From assembly GCF_026168105.1 (NCBI RefSeq), contig NZ_LBMW01000045.1, forward strand, positions 1 through 59,324: 59,324 bases of DNA, written 5' to 3'. The first letter of the stretch is position 1; each line of letters opens with the position of its first letter. The notes below the pieces were generated by a model, which did no database searches, was not told where the DNA came from, and was given only the letters and a program-made list of their open reading frames with translations. This DNA is from Streptomyces hygroscopicus. GTDB taxonomy: Bacteria > Actinomycetota > Actinomycetes > Streptomycetales > Streptomycetaceae. Positions 31,222-39,310 of this stretch are shown one piece after another. The position numbers and the translations under genes are program-made.

Positions 31222-32022
31222 GTGCCCGTGAAGAACGACAGCCCCGCAGACGGCGGTACGCCCACCAAGTCCGAACAAACCCGCGCGCTGATCCTGGAGA
31301 CCGCGATGCGGCTCTTCCAGGAGCGCGGCTACGACAGGACGACGATGCGGGCGATCGCCAAGGAGGCCGGGGTCTCCGTCGGCAACGCGTACTACTACTT
31401 CGATGGCAAGGAACATCTGATCCAGGGCTTCTACGACCGGATCGCCGCCGAGCACCGGGTGGCGGTCCGGGAAGTCCTGGCCCGGGAGACCGATCTGGAG
31501 GCGCGGCTCGCGGGCGTACTGAGGGCATGGCTGGACATCGCCACGCCGTACCACGAGTTCGCGGTGCAGTTCTTCAAGAATGCCGCCGACCCGGACAGCC
31601 CGCTCAGCCCCTTCTCCCCGGAGTCGGAGCATGCGCGTCTGGAGGCCATCGGCGTCCACCGCGAGGTACTGGCCGGGTCCAGGGCGAAGGTGCCGGAGGA
31701 ACTGCGGGATGTACTGCCGGAGTTGATGTGGCTCGCCCAGATGGGGCTCGTCCTGTACTGGATCTTCGACCGGACCGAGGGGCGCGAGCGCAGCTACCGG
31801 CTCGCCGAGCGCGGCGCCCGCCTCACCGCGCGGGGTGTCTCACTGGCCCGGTTCCGGGTGCTGCGACCGCTGGTCCACGAGGTGCACGAACTCTTCACGG
31901 ACTTCCTGCCCGGAATGACGAAGGCACTGCCCGATCCCGCGGGCAGCACCAGGGCGCCCGCCGCCGACGAGCGCCCCGAGCACCCGGACGGGCACGCCGG
32001 GGACCCGGACGGGCGCCCCTGA
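31222..32022 (+). CDS. TetR-family transcriptional regulator
   Basis: A 266-residue regulator. The DNA-binding domain is typical: TRALILETAMRLFQERGYDRTTMRAIAKEAGVSVGNAYYYFDGKEHLIQGFYDRI. The ligand domain is long and helical (RVAVREVLARETDLEARLAGVLRAWL ... PELMWLAQMGLVLYWIFDRTEG), of the type often tied to lipid or multidrug signals. The start used is GTG 31222; GTG 31228 is also possible, and no ribosome site is present. It ends the operon whose promoter has two TTGAACRCGTTCAA palindromes, so autoregulation is likely. A Pro/Gly/Asp repeat-like tail (HPDGHAGDPDGRP) ends it. Confidence 0.92.
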   Translation: MPVKNDSPADGGTPTKSEQTRALILETAMRLFQERGYDRTTMRAIAKEAGVSVGNAYYYFDGKEHLIQGFYDRIAAEHRVAVREVLARETDLEARLAGVLRAWLDIATPYHEFAVQFFKNAADPDSPLSPFSPESEHARLEAIGVHREVLAGSRAKVPEELRDVLPELMWLAQMGLVLYWIFDRTEGRERSYRLAERGARLTARGVSLARFRVLRPLVHEVHELFTDFLPGMTKALPDPAGSTRAPAADERPEHPDGHAGDPDGRP

Positions 32023-32031
32023 GGCCGTACG

Positions 32032-33588
32032 TCAGATCCAGCCCAGCAGCCAGAGGCGGAATACGCCGGTGCCGTCCGACAGGTACTGTCCGCCGCCGAC
32101 GTCCACGCTGCTGACCACGTACTCCTTGCGCTGCCACAGCGGGATCAGCGGGACGTCTCGTGCCACGATCCCCTGCATCTCCCGGAAGTCGCCCGCGGCC
32201 CGGCTGCGGTCCGAGTAGCGCTGGCTGTCCAGGATCAGCTGGTCGACCGCCCTGTCACCGTAGCCGTTCTTCATGCTGTTGCCGGTGCCGACGAGCGGGG
32301 CGCCGAAGGTGTCCGGATCCGGGAAGTCGGCGACCCAGCCGACGGCGTACGCGTCGAACTCGCCCCTCGCGTAACGCTTCTGGAAGTCGGTCCACTCGTA
32401 CCCCTTGACGTCCACCGTGAACAGCCCGCTCGCCTCCAGCTGCCGCTTCAGCTCCGCGGCTTCCTCGGCCGCGGCGCCGCGGCCCTTGGCGTAGCCGTAG
32501 GTGAAGTGGACGGGCGCATGGACGCCCGCCTCGGTGAGCAGGGCGCGGGCGTTGGTGGCGTCGGGCCTGGGATAGGCGTCGAAGAACGAGGTGGTGTGCC
32601 CGGTGATGCCCGCCGGGATGAGTGAGTACAGCGGGTCGGTCGTGTCCTCGTACACCTTGCTGACCAGCTCCTCGCGGTTGATCAGCGTGGCGACGGCCTG
32701 GCGGACGCGACGGTCGTGCAGCGGCGAGCGGGCGGCGGTGTTGAGGACCAGGTTGCGGATCTCGGCGCTGTCGGTCTCGCTGACGCGCTGGTTGGGGTCG
32801 CTCGGCGACAGACCGGCGAGCACGGCGGGCGGCAGCTGGCGCGTGGCGACGTCGACCTCCTTGTCCTTCCAGGCCTTCTGCAGGGCGGCGGGGTCGGCGT
32901 AGTAGCGCAGCACGACGGGCCGGCCGGTGTTCTTGACGTCGCCCTGGTAGTGCGTGTTGCGCGCGAGGACGGCCTCCTTGTCCTTCGTGTACGCCGTCAG
33001 GACGTACGGCCCGGTGCCATCGGCTCCGGAGTCGGTGCGCAGCGCGCTGCGCGGGTACCTGGTGCGGTCCACGATCGAGCCGGCGCCGGTGGCCGCCTTG
33101 AACGGGAAGGTCGCGTCCGGCGAGGACAGATGGAAGGTGACAGTGAGCCCCTTGGCGTCCACCGAGGCGAGGGTGGCGAGCAGGGTCGCGGGCCCGACGT
33201 CGGAGTTGATGCGCTTGACCCGCTCGAAGGAGTACTTGACGTCCTCGGCCGTCATGGTGCGTCCGCTGGGGAACGCGAGGCCCTTGCGGAGGGTGCAGCG
33301 GTACGTCCGCAGGTCCGTCCCCACGAAGCCACAGCTCTCGGCGGCATCCGGCACGGGTTCGACGCCGTCGGGTTCGAAGGTCAGCAACGACTGGAAGACA
33401 TTGCTGAACAGCGCCCAGGATCCGGCGTCGTACGCCCCCGCCGGATCCAGCGACGTGACGGCGTCCGTCGTCCCCACCGTGATCGTCCTGTTGGAGTTCT
33501 CCTTGGCCGGGATCAACTGCCACCCGCCCACCCCCACGCCCGCAAGCACCAGCACAGTCGCGAGAATCCGCATGCGAACCGATCGCAT
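32032..33588 (-). CDS. ABC transporter substrate-binding protein family 5 (peptide/nickel type)
   Basis: A 518-residue extracytoplasmic binding protein of the oligopeptide/dipeptide family. An export signal (RMRILATVLVLAGVGVGGWQLIP) has no lipobox cysteine, so it may stay anchored by its signal helix, which is unusual. The SBP_bac_5 pattern is seen in TITVGTTDAVTSLDPAGAYD, YRCTLRKGLAFPSGRTMTAEDVKYSFERV, VLRYYADPAAL and the C-terminal AYAVGWVADFPDPDTF. ATG 33588 has GGAGGGG upstream and is preferred to the frame start at 33642. No permease or ATPase genes are adjacent, so it is an orphan. Its stop converges with the TetR gene at a 9-base gap. Confidence 0.88.
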   Translation of the reverse strand: MRSVRMRILATVLVLAGVGVGGWQLIPAKENSNRTITVGTTDAVTSLDPAGAYDAGSWALFSNVFQSLLTFEPDGVEPVPDAAESCGFVGTDLRTYRCTLRKGLAFPSGRTMTAEDVKYSFERVKRINSDVGPATLLATLASVDAKGLTVTFHLSSPDATFPFKAATGAGSIVDRTRYPRSALRTDSGADGTGPYVLTAYTKDKEAVLARNTHYQGDVKNTGRPVVLRYYADPAALQKAWKDKEVDVATRQLPPAVLAGLSPSDPNQRVSETDSAEIRNLVLNTAARSPLHDRRVRQAVATLINREELVSKVYEDTTDPLYSLIPAGITGHTTSFFDAYPRPDATNARALLTEAGVHAPVHFTYGYAKGRGAAAEEAAELKRQLEASGLFTVDVKGYEWTDFQKRYARGEFDAYAVGWVADFPDPDTFGAPLVGTGNSMKNGYGDRAVDQLILDSQRYSDRSRAAGDFREMQGIVARDVPLIPLWQRKEYVVSSVDVGGGQYLSDGTGVFRLWLLGWI

Positions 33589-33921
33589 CGGCGCCCCTCC
33601 CCAGGCCCTCAGCGAATGCCACTCCCCTGTGGTGCGGATCACCTAACCACACGCGTTTCAGCCGAGGGAAGAGAGATTTGCCGAGACGAGAAAGAACTTA
33701 CCGACTGGTTGTTTCGAGGTGGTTTCGGCGCCGTCGAGAAGTCACGTCTGCCGCGACGCCGGCTCCACGAGGAACCCGGGCCGGGCCAGGATTCGCTGGA
33801 GCCAGGAGGGGGTTCCGGCATGCTCGGCGGCCAGGGCCGCGACCGTCAGCACCGGCCCGGCGACGAGGAGCGCCTCGCCCGCGCGGCGGGCGAGGCCCGG
33901 CCCGCGGGTCGTGTCACGGAC

Positions 33922-33955
33922 CAGCGGCCTGCACGCGTACCCGTGCAGGCCGCTG
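33922..33955. terminator. Terminator downstream of the SCO4848-type gene
   Basis: CAGCGGCCTGCACG and CGTGCAGGCCGCTG form a perfect 14-bp stem with a 6-base loop, about 115 bases beyond the minus-strand stop at 34071. Confidence 0.75.
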
Positions 33956-34030
33956 CGCGGCCGGAGGGCCAGACGGCCAGACGGATGGACGGCCAGAACG
34001 GTCAACGCCTGGACGGTGAGCGCACTTTGC

Positions 34031-34070
34031 GTCTCCCCGTCTCCCCGTCTCCCCGTCTCCCCGTCTCCCG
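34031..34070. repeat. Five tandem copies of an 8-bp unit
   Basis: GTCTCCCC repeats exactly four times and ends with GTCTCCCG. The array directly abuts the stop codon of the small membrane protein gene, so length changes would not alter the protein. Confidence 0.85.
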
Positions 34071-34313
34071 CTATGAGATTTGCCGCAGCGCGCGCAGTCC
34101 GCGCAACCCGATGACGCCGATGACAGTCCCCAAGACAAAGGAGACGACGGCGAGCGTCAGATGCACCCAGAAGTACGCCGTTGGGTTCCCCGCATGATCG
34201 AACGCGAGTCCGCTGCCGTCCTTCCATAGGTTTTTGACGAAAGTGACCCAAATGACCCAGCTCCACACCCCGAAGGCGAGCAGGAACCAGGAGATGGGGC
34301 GACTGAGCTTCAT
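34071..34313 (-). CDS. SCO4848-family small membrane protein
   Basis: An 80-residue protein with two TM helices, PISWFLLAFGVWSWVIWVTFV and FWVHLTLAVVSFVLGTVIGVIGL, joined by a loop NLWKDGSGLAFDHAGNPTAY. It matches the conserved actinobacterial family named after S. coelicolor SCO4848; its function is unknown. On the minus strand GATACT precedes the ATG by 6 bases, which hints at a leaderless message. The ATG shares the palindrome CATG with the start of the divergent carboxypeptidase gene. The conserved pairing with that gene suggests a cell-envelope role. Confidence 0.82.
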   Translation of the reverse strand: MKLSRPISWFLLAFGVWSWVIWVTFVKNLWKDGSGLAFDHAGNPTAYFWVHLTLAVVSFVLGTVIGVIGLRGLRALRQIS

Positions 34314-35613
34314 GGGTTCAGTATCGCCTTTCTCCCGGAGTCGTTCGCTCCGGGGTGGGGAGCCCCGCTCGGGGCACCGCCTGCCGCTCGTCTCCGCCGC
34401 CGTGGTGTCCTTTTCCCTCGCCGCACCCGTGACCGCGGTCGCGGTTCCGCAGAGCCCCGCCGTATCGCCGTCCGCCACGCCCCCGGCCGCGATGTCGACG
34501 GTCGGCGGCGGGCTGCTGGGCAGACCGGGCACTCAGGTGAACCTCGGCAGCGGCACGGCGGTGCTGCCGAAGGACGTCACCGCGCGCTCCTGGATCGTCG
34601 CCGACGCCGAGTCGGGTGATGTCCTGGCCGCCCACAACGCGCACTGGCGGATGCCCCCGGCGAGCACCCTGAAGATGCTGTTCGCCGACACCGTCCTGCC
34701 CAGGTTCCCGAGCAGCGAGCAGCACAAGGTGGTCCCCGCCGACCTGACGGGCATGGGCGCCGGGTCCAGCCTGGTCGGGATCAAGGAGGGCGAGACCTAC
34801 ACGGTCCACGACCTGTGGCTCGGCGTCTTCCTGCGCTCCGGCAACGACGCCGTGCACGTGCTCTCCGCGATGAACCGGGGCGTCGAACAGACCGTCAAGG
34901 ACATGCAGGCGCACGCCGAGGAGCTCCAGGCCCTGGACACGCACGTGGTAAGCCCCGACGGCTACGACTCCGACGGGCAGGTCTCCTCGGCGTACGACCT
35001 GACGCTGTTCGCCCGCTCCGGGCTGCAGAAGAAGGACTTCCGGGAGTACTGCTCGACGGTACGGGCGCAGTTCCCGGGCGAGACCACGGAGAAGAAGGGC
35101 AAGAAGACCCGTGCGTCCTTCGAGATACAGAACACCAACCGGCTGCTGGCCGGGGACAGCGACATCACTCCGTACCGGGGGATCGCGGGCGTGAAGAACG
35201 GCAACACCACCAACGCGGGCGCGACCTTCACCGGCGTCGCCGAGCGCAACGGCAGGGTGCTGCTGGTCACGGTCATGAACCCGGAGAAGAAGGAGCACAA
35301 CGAGGTCTACAAGGAGGCCGCGCGGCTGCTCGACTGGGGCTTCGGCGCGGCCGGCAAGGTGAAGCCGGTGGGCGAGCTCGTCGCCCCCAGGGGCGCGGGG
35401 GCGGGCGGGCAGGCCGGCGCGAATCCGTCCGCCACGGGTGCGGGCAAGGCGTCCGCCAGGCCGGGGACCGCCTCGGCGAGGGGAGGCTCCAGCGGCGTGG
35501 GAGTGGCGATCGGCGTCGCCGGCGGCGTTGTGGCGCTGCTCGCCGTGGGCGTGTTCCTGGTCAACCGCCGCTGGCCGCTGCCTGATCTGGTGCGCCGTCG
35601 GACGCGTCCGTGA
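34312..35613 (+). CDS. Serine D-alanyl-D-alanine carboxypeptidase (S11 penicillin-binding protein)
   Basis: About 433 residues, an exported low-molecular-mass PBP that trims peptidoglycan pentapeptides. The three active-site motifs are visible: SxxK as STLK in PPASTLKMLFAD, SxN as SGN in LRSGNDAVHV, and the KTG equivalent KNG in GVKNGNTTNAG. A signal segment (HRLPLVSAAVVSFSLAAPVTAVAV) precedes the domain; a Gly/Ala/Ser-rich region leads to a C-terminal TM helix (GVAIGVAGGVVALLAVGVFLV) and a basic tail, so it is membrane-anchored. The start (ATG 34312) is uncertain because it overlaps the divergent start and has a weak ribosome site. Its 3' end overlaps the convergent YihY gene by 53 bases. 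Confidence 0.9.
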   Translation: MGSVSPFSRSRSLRGGEPRSGHRLPLVSAAVVSFSLAAPVTAVAVPQSPAVSPSATPPAAMSTVGGGLLGRPGTQVNLGSGTAVLPKDVTARSWIVADAESGDVLAAHNAHWRMPPASTLKMLFADTVLPRFPSSEQHKVVPADLTGMGAGSSLVGIKEGETYTVHDLWLGVFLRSGNDAVHVLSAMNRGVEQTVKDMQAHAEELQALDTHVVSPDGYDSDGQVSSAYDLTLFARSGLQKKDFREYCSTVRAQFPGETTEKKGKKTRASFEIQNTNRLLAGDSDITPYRGIAGVKNGNTTNAGATFTGVAERNGRVLLVTVMNPEKKEHNEVYKEAARLLDWGFGAAGKVKPVGELVAPRGAGAGGQAGANPSATGAGKASARPGTASARGGSSGVGVAIGVAGGVVALLAVGVFLVNRRWPLPDLVRRRTRP

Positions 35614-36472
35614 CCTCGTCGGTTCCGTTGCTCTGCGTCGCCGTCCAGGCGGCGCAGAACAGCACGAGTTTCGTGGTGAAGTTGATCCACAGGAGCAGCG
35701 CGACCGGCACGCCGAAGGCGCCGTACATGCTCTTCGAGGCGACGCCCTGGATATAGCCGCTGAGCAGCAGCTTGAGCAGTTCGAAGCCGACCGCGCCGAT
35801 CAGGGCGGCGGTCAGCAGGCGGCGCTGCGGGGGTTCCACCCCGGGCAGCAACGTGAGGACGTACAGCAGCACCAGGAAGTCGGCGAGGACGGCGACGGCG
35901 AAGGCGGCGACCCGCAGCAGGACGCTCCCCCAGCCGCCCTTGTCGAGGCCGAGTTGCCCGGCCACCCAGTCGACCAGCGCGGAGGCGACGGTGGACGTGG
36001 CGATGGTGATGAGGATCGCGCCGCCCAGGCCGACGAGTACGACGGCGTCCTTGGCCACGCGCAGCACCGGGTTCTGATCGCTGTCCGGCAGTTCCCACAC
36101 CGCGCGCAGGCAGTCCCGCGTCTGGCCGACCCAGCCGATGCCGGTCAACAGCAGCGCGGCGCCGGCGATGAGACCGACGGTACCCGCGTTCTGGACCAGG
36201 CCGTGGATGTCGAGCTGACCGGAGATGCCGGGGAACTGCTCGGCGATCTTGTGCTGCAACTCGTTCTGCTGGGAGTCGCTGAGCGTCGCGGCGCCGATCG
36301 CGGCGGAGACGGTGAGCAGCGGGAAGAGCGCCACGAAGCTGATGAACGTCATGGCGGCGGCGAGCCGGGTCCACTTCACCCGGTCGAGGCGCTCGTACGA
36401 ACGCCAGGCGTGGGTGGCCATGAGACGCCCGACCAACGGCCCGATCCCGGGGAGCTTCTTCAGCCAGTCCAT
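35561..36472 (-). CDS. YihY/virulence factor BrkB family membrane protein
   Basis: A 303-residue integral membrane protein of the UPF0761/YihY family with about six TM helices. Typical elements are RLAAAMTFISFVALFPLLTVSAAIG near the N-terminus, WVGQTRDCLRAVWELPDSDQNP and YGAFGVPVALLLWINFTTKLVLFCAAW at the C-terminus. The start ATG 36472 has GGGGAG upstream; a frame beginning at 36541 has no support. The last 53 bases overlap the 3' end of the carboxypeptidase gene on the other strand. Function of the family is unsettled (proposed transporter or RNase BN misannotation). Confidence 0.9.
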   Translation of the reverse strand: MDWLKKLPGIGPLVGRLMATHAWRSYERLDRVKWTRLAAAMTFISFVALFPLLTVSAAIGAATLSDSQQNELQHKIAEQFPGISGQLDIHGLVQNAGTVGLIAGAALLLTGIGWVGQTRDCLRAVWELPDSDQNPVLRVAKDAVVLVGLGGAILITIATSTVASALVDWVAGQLGLDKGGWGSVLLRVAAFAVAVLADFLVLLYVLTLLPGVEPPQRRLLTAALIGAVGFELLKLLLSGYIQGVASKSMYGAFGVPVALLLWINFTTKLVLFCAAWTATQSNGTDEVTDASDGAPDQAAASGG

Positions 36473-36600
36473 GATCCGAGTCTCCCCTCGAGATCCCCCG
36501 TCCGATCCTGTGCGGAACACCGAGTGCCCGCGCTCGCCCATTTCAGTGAGGAGCCGCAGGAAGGCGAGGACATTATTGGGTTATGCCCGTTTTGCGGCGC

Positions 36601-36606
36601 TACGGT
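36601..36606 (+). promoter_or_regulatory. Leaderless-type -10 element before the DprE2-like gene
   Basis: TACGGT stands 7 bases before the ATG at 36614. TTGGGT (36576-36581) is a poor -35 candidate at a 19-base spacing. Confidence 0.4.
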
Positions 36607-36613
36607 CATGGCC

Positions 36614-37393
36614 ATGCCTGCCCACAAGGACGCCCTCGGCACTCCCCAGTCCCTGCTGATCCTCGGCGGCACGTCCGAGATCGCGCTGGCCACCGCACGC
36701 CGGCTCATCACCCGGCGCGCCCGTACCGTATGGCTGGCCGGGCGCCCCTCCCCCGAGCTGGAGAGGGCCGCCGAGCACCTGCGCTCGCTCGGGGCCGACA
36801 CCCGTACCGTCGCCTTCGACGCCCTGGACCCCGAGAGCCATGAGACCGCGCTCGGCAAGGTGTTCGCGGAGGGCGACATCGACCTGGTGCTCCTCGCGTT
36901 CGGCATGCTCGGCAACCAGGCGACCGACGAACGCGACCCGGTGGCCGCGGCACGTGTCGCGGGGACCAACTACACGGGAGCGGTCTCGGCGGGCCTGGTG
37001 TGCGCCGGTGCGCTGCAGGCGCAGGGCCACGGCTCACTCGTGGTGCTGTCGTCGGTCGCCGGTGAACGCGCCCGCCGCTCCGACTTCATCTACGGCTCCA
37101 GCAAGGCCGGGCTGGATGCGTTCGCGCAAGGCCTGGGCGACGCGCTGTACGGCACCGGTGTGCACGTCATGGTCGTACGCCCCGCGTCCGTCCGCGGACA
37201 CGCGCCCACGGCGGCCATCGGGGTCACAGGGACAGAGGGGCCGGCGGCCACCACGCCGGAGGCGGTCGCCACCGCGATCGAGCTGGGGCTGCGGAGACAG
37301 TCGGAGGTGGTGTGGGTGCCCGGCGCGCTGCGGGTCGTCATGGCGGCCGTCCGGCATCTGCCGCGTGCCGTGTTCCGACGGCTGCACCTCTAG
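36614..37393 (+). CDS. Short-chain dehydrogenase, DprE2-like (decaprenylphospho-arabinose type)
   Basis: A 259-residue SDR oxidoreductase. The nucleotide site reads LLILGGTSEIALATARRL, the variant GGTSEI that marks DprE2-type reductases, instead of the classic TGxxxGIG. The catalytic Ser is in VVLSSVAGERARRSDFIYGSSKAGLDAF, with the YxxxK pair. In mycobacteria DprE2 reduces the keto intermediate in decaprenyl-phospho-arabinose synthesis; in Streptomyces the substrate may be a related polyprenyl-sugar, which would be a cell-envelope role. It is divergent from the YihY gene and stands alone; no DprE1 is adjacent. An in-frame ATG two codons upstream is the alternative start. Confidence 0.83.
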   Translation: MPAHKDALGTPQSLLILGGTSEIALATARRLITRRARTVWLAGRPSPELERAAEHLRSLGADTRTVAFDALDPESHETALGKVFAEGDIDLVLLAFGMLGNQATDERDPVAAARVAGTNYTGAVSAGLVCAGALQAQGHGSLVVLSSVAGERARRSDFIYGSSKAGLDAFAQGLGDALYGTGVHVMVVRPASVRGHAPTAAIGVTGTEGPAATTPEAVATAIELGLRRQSEVVWVPGALRVVMAAVRHLPRAVFRRLHL

Positions 37394-37422
37394 GCGGGGC
37401 GCTCCCCGACTGCGGGACCGCG

Positions 37423-38025
37423 TCAGCTGCAGGCCGTCTGGGGTTGGTCGCGCCGTTCCCCGCGGTCCTCGCGGGACGCGTTCGCCTGCGGCGGCACCAC
37501 CGAGTTGCCGAAGGGGAACTCGCGGAGCTTGCGCCAGATGCCGTCCGCGCCCTGCTCGTACAGCGCGAAGCCCGTGCACGGCCACTCGGCCTCGTAGCCG
37601 GCGAGCTCCTCGAACGCCCGGTCCATCGCCGCCTCGTCGATGCCGTGCGCCACGGTGACATGCGGGTGGTAGGGGAAGAGCAGCTCGCGCGCCACCGGCC
37701 CGGAGGCGTCGCGGACCTGCTTCTGCAGCCATCCGCACACCTCGGCACCCTCGACGACCTGTACGTACACCACGGGCGACAGGGGCCGGAACGTGCCCGT
37801 TCCGGACAGCCGCATCGGGAAGGGGCGGCCGGCCGCCGCGACCTCGGCGAGGTGCGCCTCGATCGCGGGCAGCTCGGAAGCGTCGACCTCCGTCGGCGGC
37901 AGCAGGGTGACATGCGTGGGGATGCACGGAGCCGCGGCGTCGCCGAAGCCCTCGCGCAGCTCCTGGAGCTGGCTGCCGTGAGGCTCCGGGACCGCGATCG
38001 ACACACCGATCGTTACGGTCCCCAC
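37423..38025 (-). CDS. 2'-5' RNA ligase/cyclic phosphodiesterase (2H) family protein
   Basis: A 200-residue protein with the two His-x-Thr motifs of the 2H phosphoesterase superfamily: PTHVTLLPP near residue 40 and HPHVTVAHG near residue 125. The spacing fits LigT/YjcG-like enzymes acting on RNA 2',3'-cyclic or 2'-5' phosphates. The GTG has AGGAG 5 bases upstream. A short charged tail (NASREDRGERRDQ) follows the domain. It lies downstream of trpS on the same strand, with a 155-base gap that contains a perfect palindrome. The in vivo substrate is unknown. Confidence 0.88.
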   Translation of the reverse strand: MGTVTIGVSIAVPEPHGSQLQELREGFGDAAAPCIPTHVTLLPPTEVDASELPAIEAHLAEVAAAGRPFPMRLSGTGTFRPLSPVVYVQVVEGAEVCGWLQKQVRDASGPVARELLFPYHPHVTVAHGIDEAAMDRAFEELAGYEAEWPCTGFALYEQGADGIWRKLREFPFGNSVVPPQANASREDRGERRDQPQTACS

Positions 38026-38137
38026 GTCGTCTCCTGTCCTCGTGCTGTTGTCTGTGGCGGCAGGGGGTCGCTGCCGCTGCGGTGTTCGGCTTTCGACTGT
38101 ACGGCCAGGCCCGTCCCCTCGGGCAGGCGCAGACCGA

Positions 38138-38156
38138 GTGGAGTGCAGCACTCCAC
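38138..38156. promoter_or_regulatory. Perfect 19-base palindrome between trpS and the 2H phosphoesterase gene
   Basis: GTGGAGTGCAGCACTCCAC has two 9-base arms around a single A. It lies 25 bases beyond the trpS stop and 113 bases before the next start. The single-base centre makes an RNA hairpin loop impossible without opening pairs, so an operator is at least as likely as a terminator. Confidence 0.5.
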
Positions 38157-38180
38157 GGCGCGTCGGGGCTCCGGGGCGGG

Positions 38181-39194
38181 TCAGTGCTTGGCGGGCAGGA
38201 ACCCCACCCTGTCGTACGCCTGGGAGAGGGTCTCCGCGGCGACGGCGCGCGCCTTCTCCGCGCCCTTGGCCAGGATCGAGTCGAGCGTCTCCGGGTCGTC
38301 GAGGTACTGCCGGGTGCGCTCCCGGAAGGGCGTCACGAAGTCGACCATGACCTCGGCGAGGTCCGTCTTGAGCGCACCGTAGCCCTTGCCCGCGTACTTC
38401 TGCTCCAGTTCCGCGACACCCGTACCGGTGAGGGTCGAGTAGATGGTCAGCAGATTGCTGATGCCCGGCTTCAGCTCGACGTCGTACCGGATGACGGTGT
38501 CCGTGTCCGTGACGGCGCTCTTGACCTTCTTGGCGGTGGTCTTCGGCTCGTCGAGCAGGTTGATCAGGCCCTTCGGCGTGGAGGCCGACTTGCTCATCTT
38601 GATCGACGGGTCCTGCAGGTCGTAGATCTTCGCCGTCTCCTTGAGGATGTACGGCCGCGGGACCGTGAAGGTCTGGCCGAAGCGGGCGTTGAAGCGCTCG
38701 GCGAGATCACGGGTCAGCTCGATGTGCTGGCGCTGGTCCTCGCCGACCGGGACCTCGTTGGCCTGGTAGAGCAGGATGTCGGCGACCTGGAGGATCGGGT
38801 ACGTGAACAGGCCGACGCTCGCGCGGTCGGCGCCCTGCTTCGCGGACTTGTCCTTGAACTGCGTCATGCGGCTCGCCTCACCGAAGCCGGTGAGACAGTT
38901 CATGATCCAGGCGAGCTGGGCGTGCTCGGGGACATGGCTCTGGACGAAGAGCGTGCACCGCTCCGGGTCGAGCCCGGCCGCGAGCAGCTGGGCGGCGGCC
39001 AGGCGGGTGTTGGCGCGCAGGTCCTCCGGGTCCTGGGGGACCGTGATCGCGTGCAGGTCGACGACCATGTAGAACGCGTCGTGGGTCTCCTGCAGGGCCA
39101 CCCACTGGCGGACGGCGCCGAGGTAGTTGCCGAGGTGGAACGAGCCGGCGGTGGGCTGGATTCCGGAGAGCACGCGAGGACGATCAGAGGCCAT
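38181..39194 (-). CDS. trpS: Tryptophanyl-tRNA synthetase
   Basis: A class I aminoacyl-tRNA synthetase of 337 residues charging tRNA-Trp. The HIGH-type motif is SFHLGNYLG after the start RVLSGIQPTAG; KMSKS is exact in PSIKMSKSAST. The connecting segments (FVQSHVPEHAQLAWIMNCLTGFGEASRMTQFKDK, ILLYQANEVPVGEDQRQHIELTRDLAERFN) are typical. Streptomyces often have two TrpRS; by position and recalled synteny this is the housekeeping copy, not the indolmycin-resistant one. The ATG at 39194 has GAGAGA 10 bases upstream; ATG 39203 is possible. Confidence 0.96.
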   Translation of the reverse strand: MASDRPRVLSGIQPTAGSFHLGNYLGAVRQWVALQETHDAFYMVVDLHAITVPQDPEDLRANTRLAAAQLLAAGLDPERCTLFVQSHVPEHAQLAWIMNCLTGFGEASRMTQFKDKSAKQGADRASVGLFTYPILQVADILLYQANEVPVGEDQRQHIELTRDLAERFNARFGQTFTVPRPYILKETAKIYDLQDPSIKMSKSASTPKGLINLLDEPKTTAKKVKSAVTDTDTVIRYDVELKPGISNLLTIYSTLTGTGVAELEQKYAGKGYGALKTDLAEVMVDFVTPFRERTRQYLDDPETLDSILAKGAEKARAVAAETLSQAYDRVGFLPAKH

Positions 39195-39310
39195 GTTCAC
39201 CATTCTCTCAGGTTCCTGGGGACGGTCCGGAACTGATGGGCAACAGCTCCGGCCCGAATCGTCCCCGGCGGTGTAACAACAATGAGGGCAGAACGAGGAA
39301 GGGGGGCCGC

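Larger units (their letters stand above)
33589..34070. other. Intergenic region with terminator and low-complexity DNA
   Basis: About 480 bases upstream of the solute-binding protein gene. An AT-richer stretch at about 33655-33715 probably holds its promoter. The rest carries the hairpin at 33922-33955, imperfect GGCCAGACG repeats (about 33966-34000) and the 8-bp array at 34031-34070. A minus frame across 33742-33910 reads somewhat protein-like (RRAGEALLVAGPVLTVAALA) but has no start. Confidence 0.55.

Noticed and set aside
33742..33915. Small protein-like minus-strand frame (RRAGEALLVAGPVLTV...)
   Set aside because: No start codon or ribosome site fits, it crosses the terminator hairpin region, and no family was recognised. 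It may be a fossil, but evidence is too thin.
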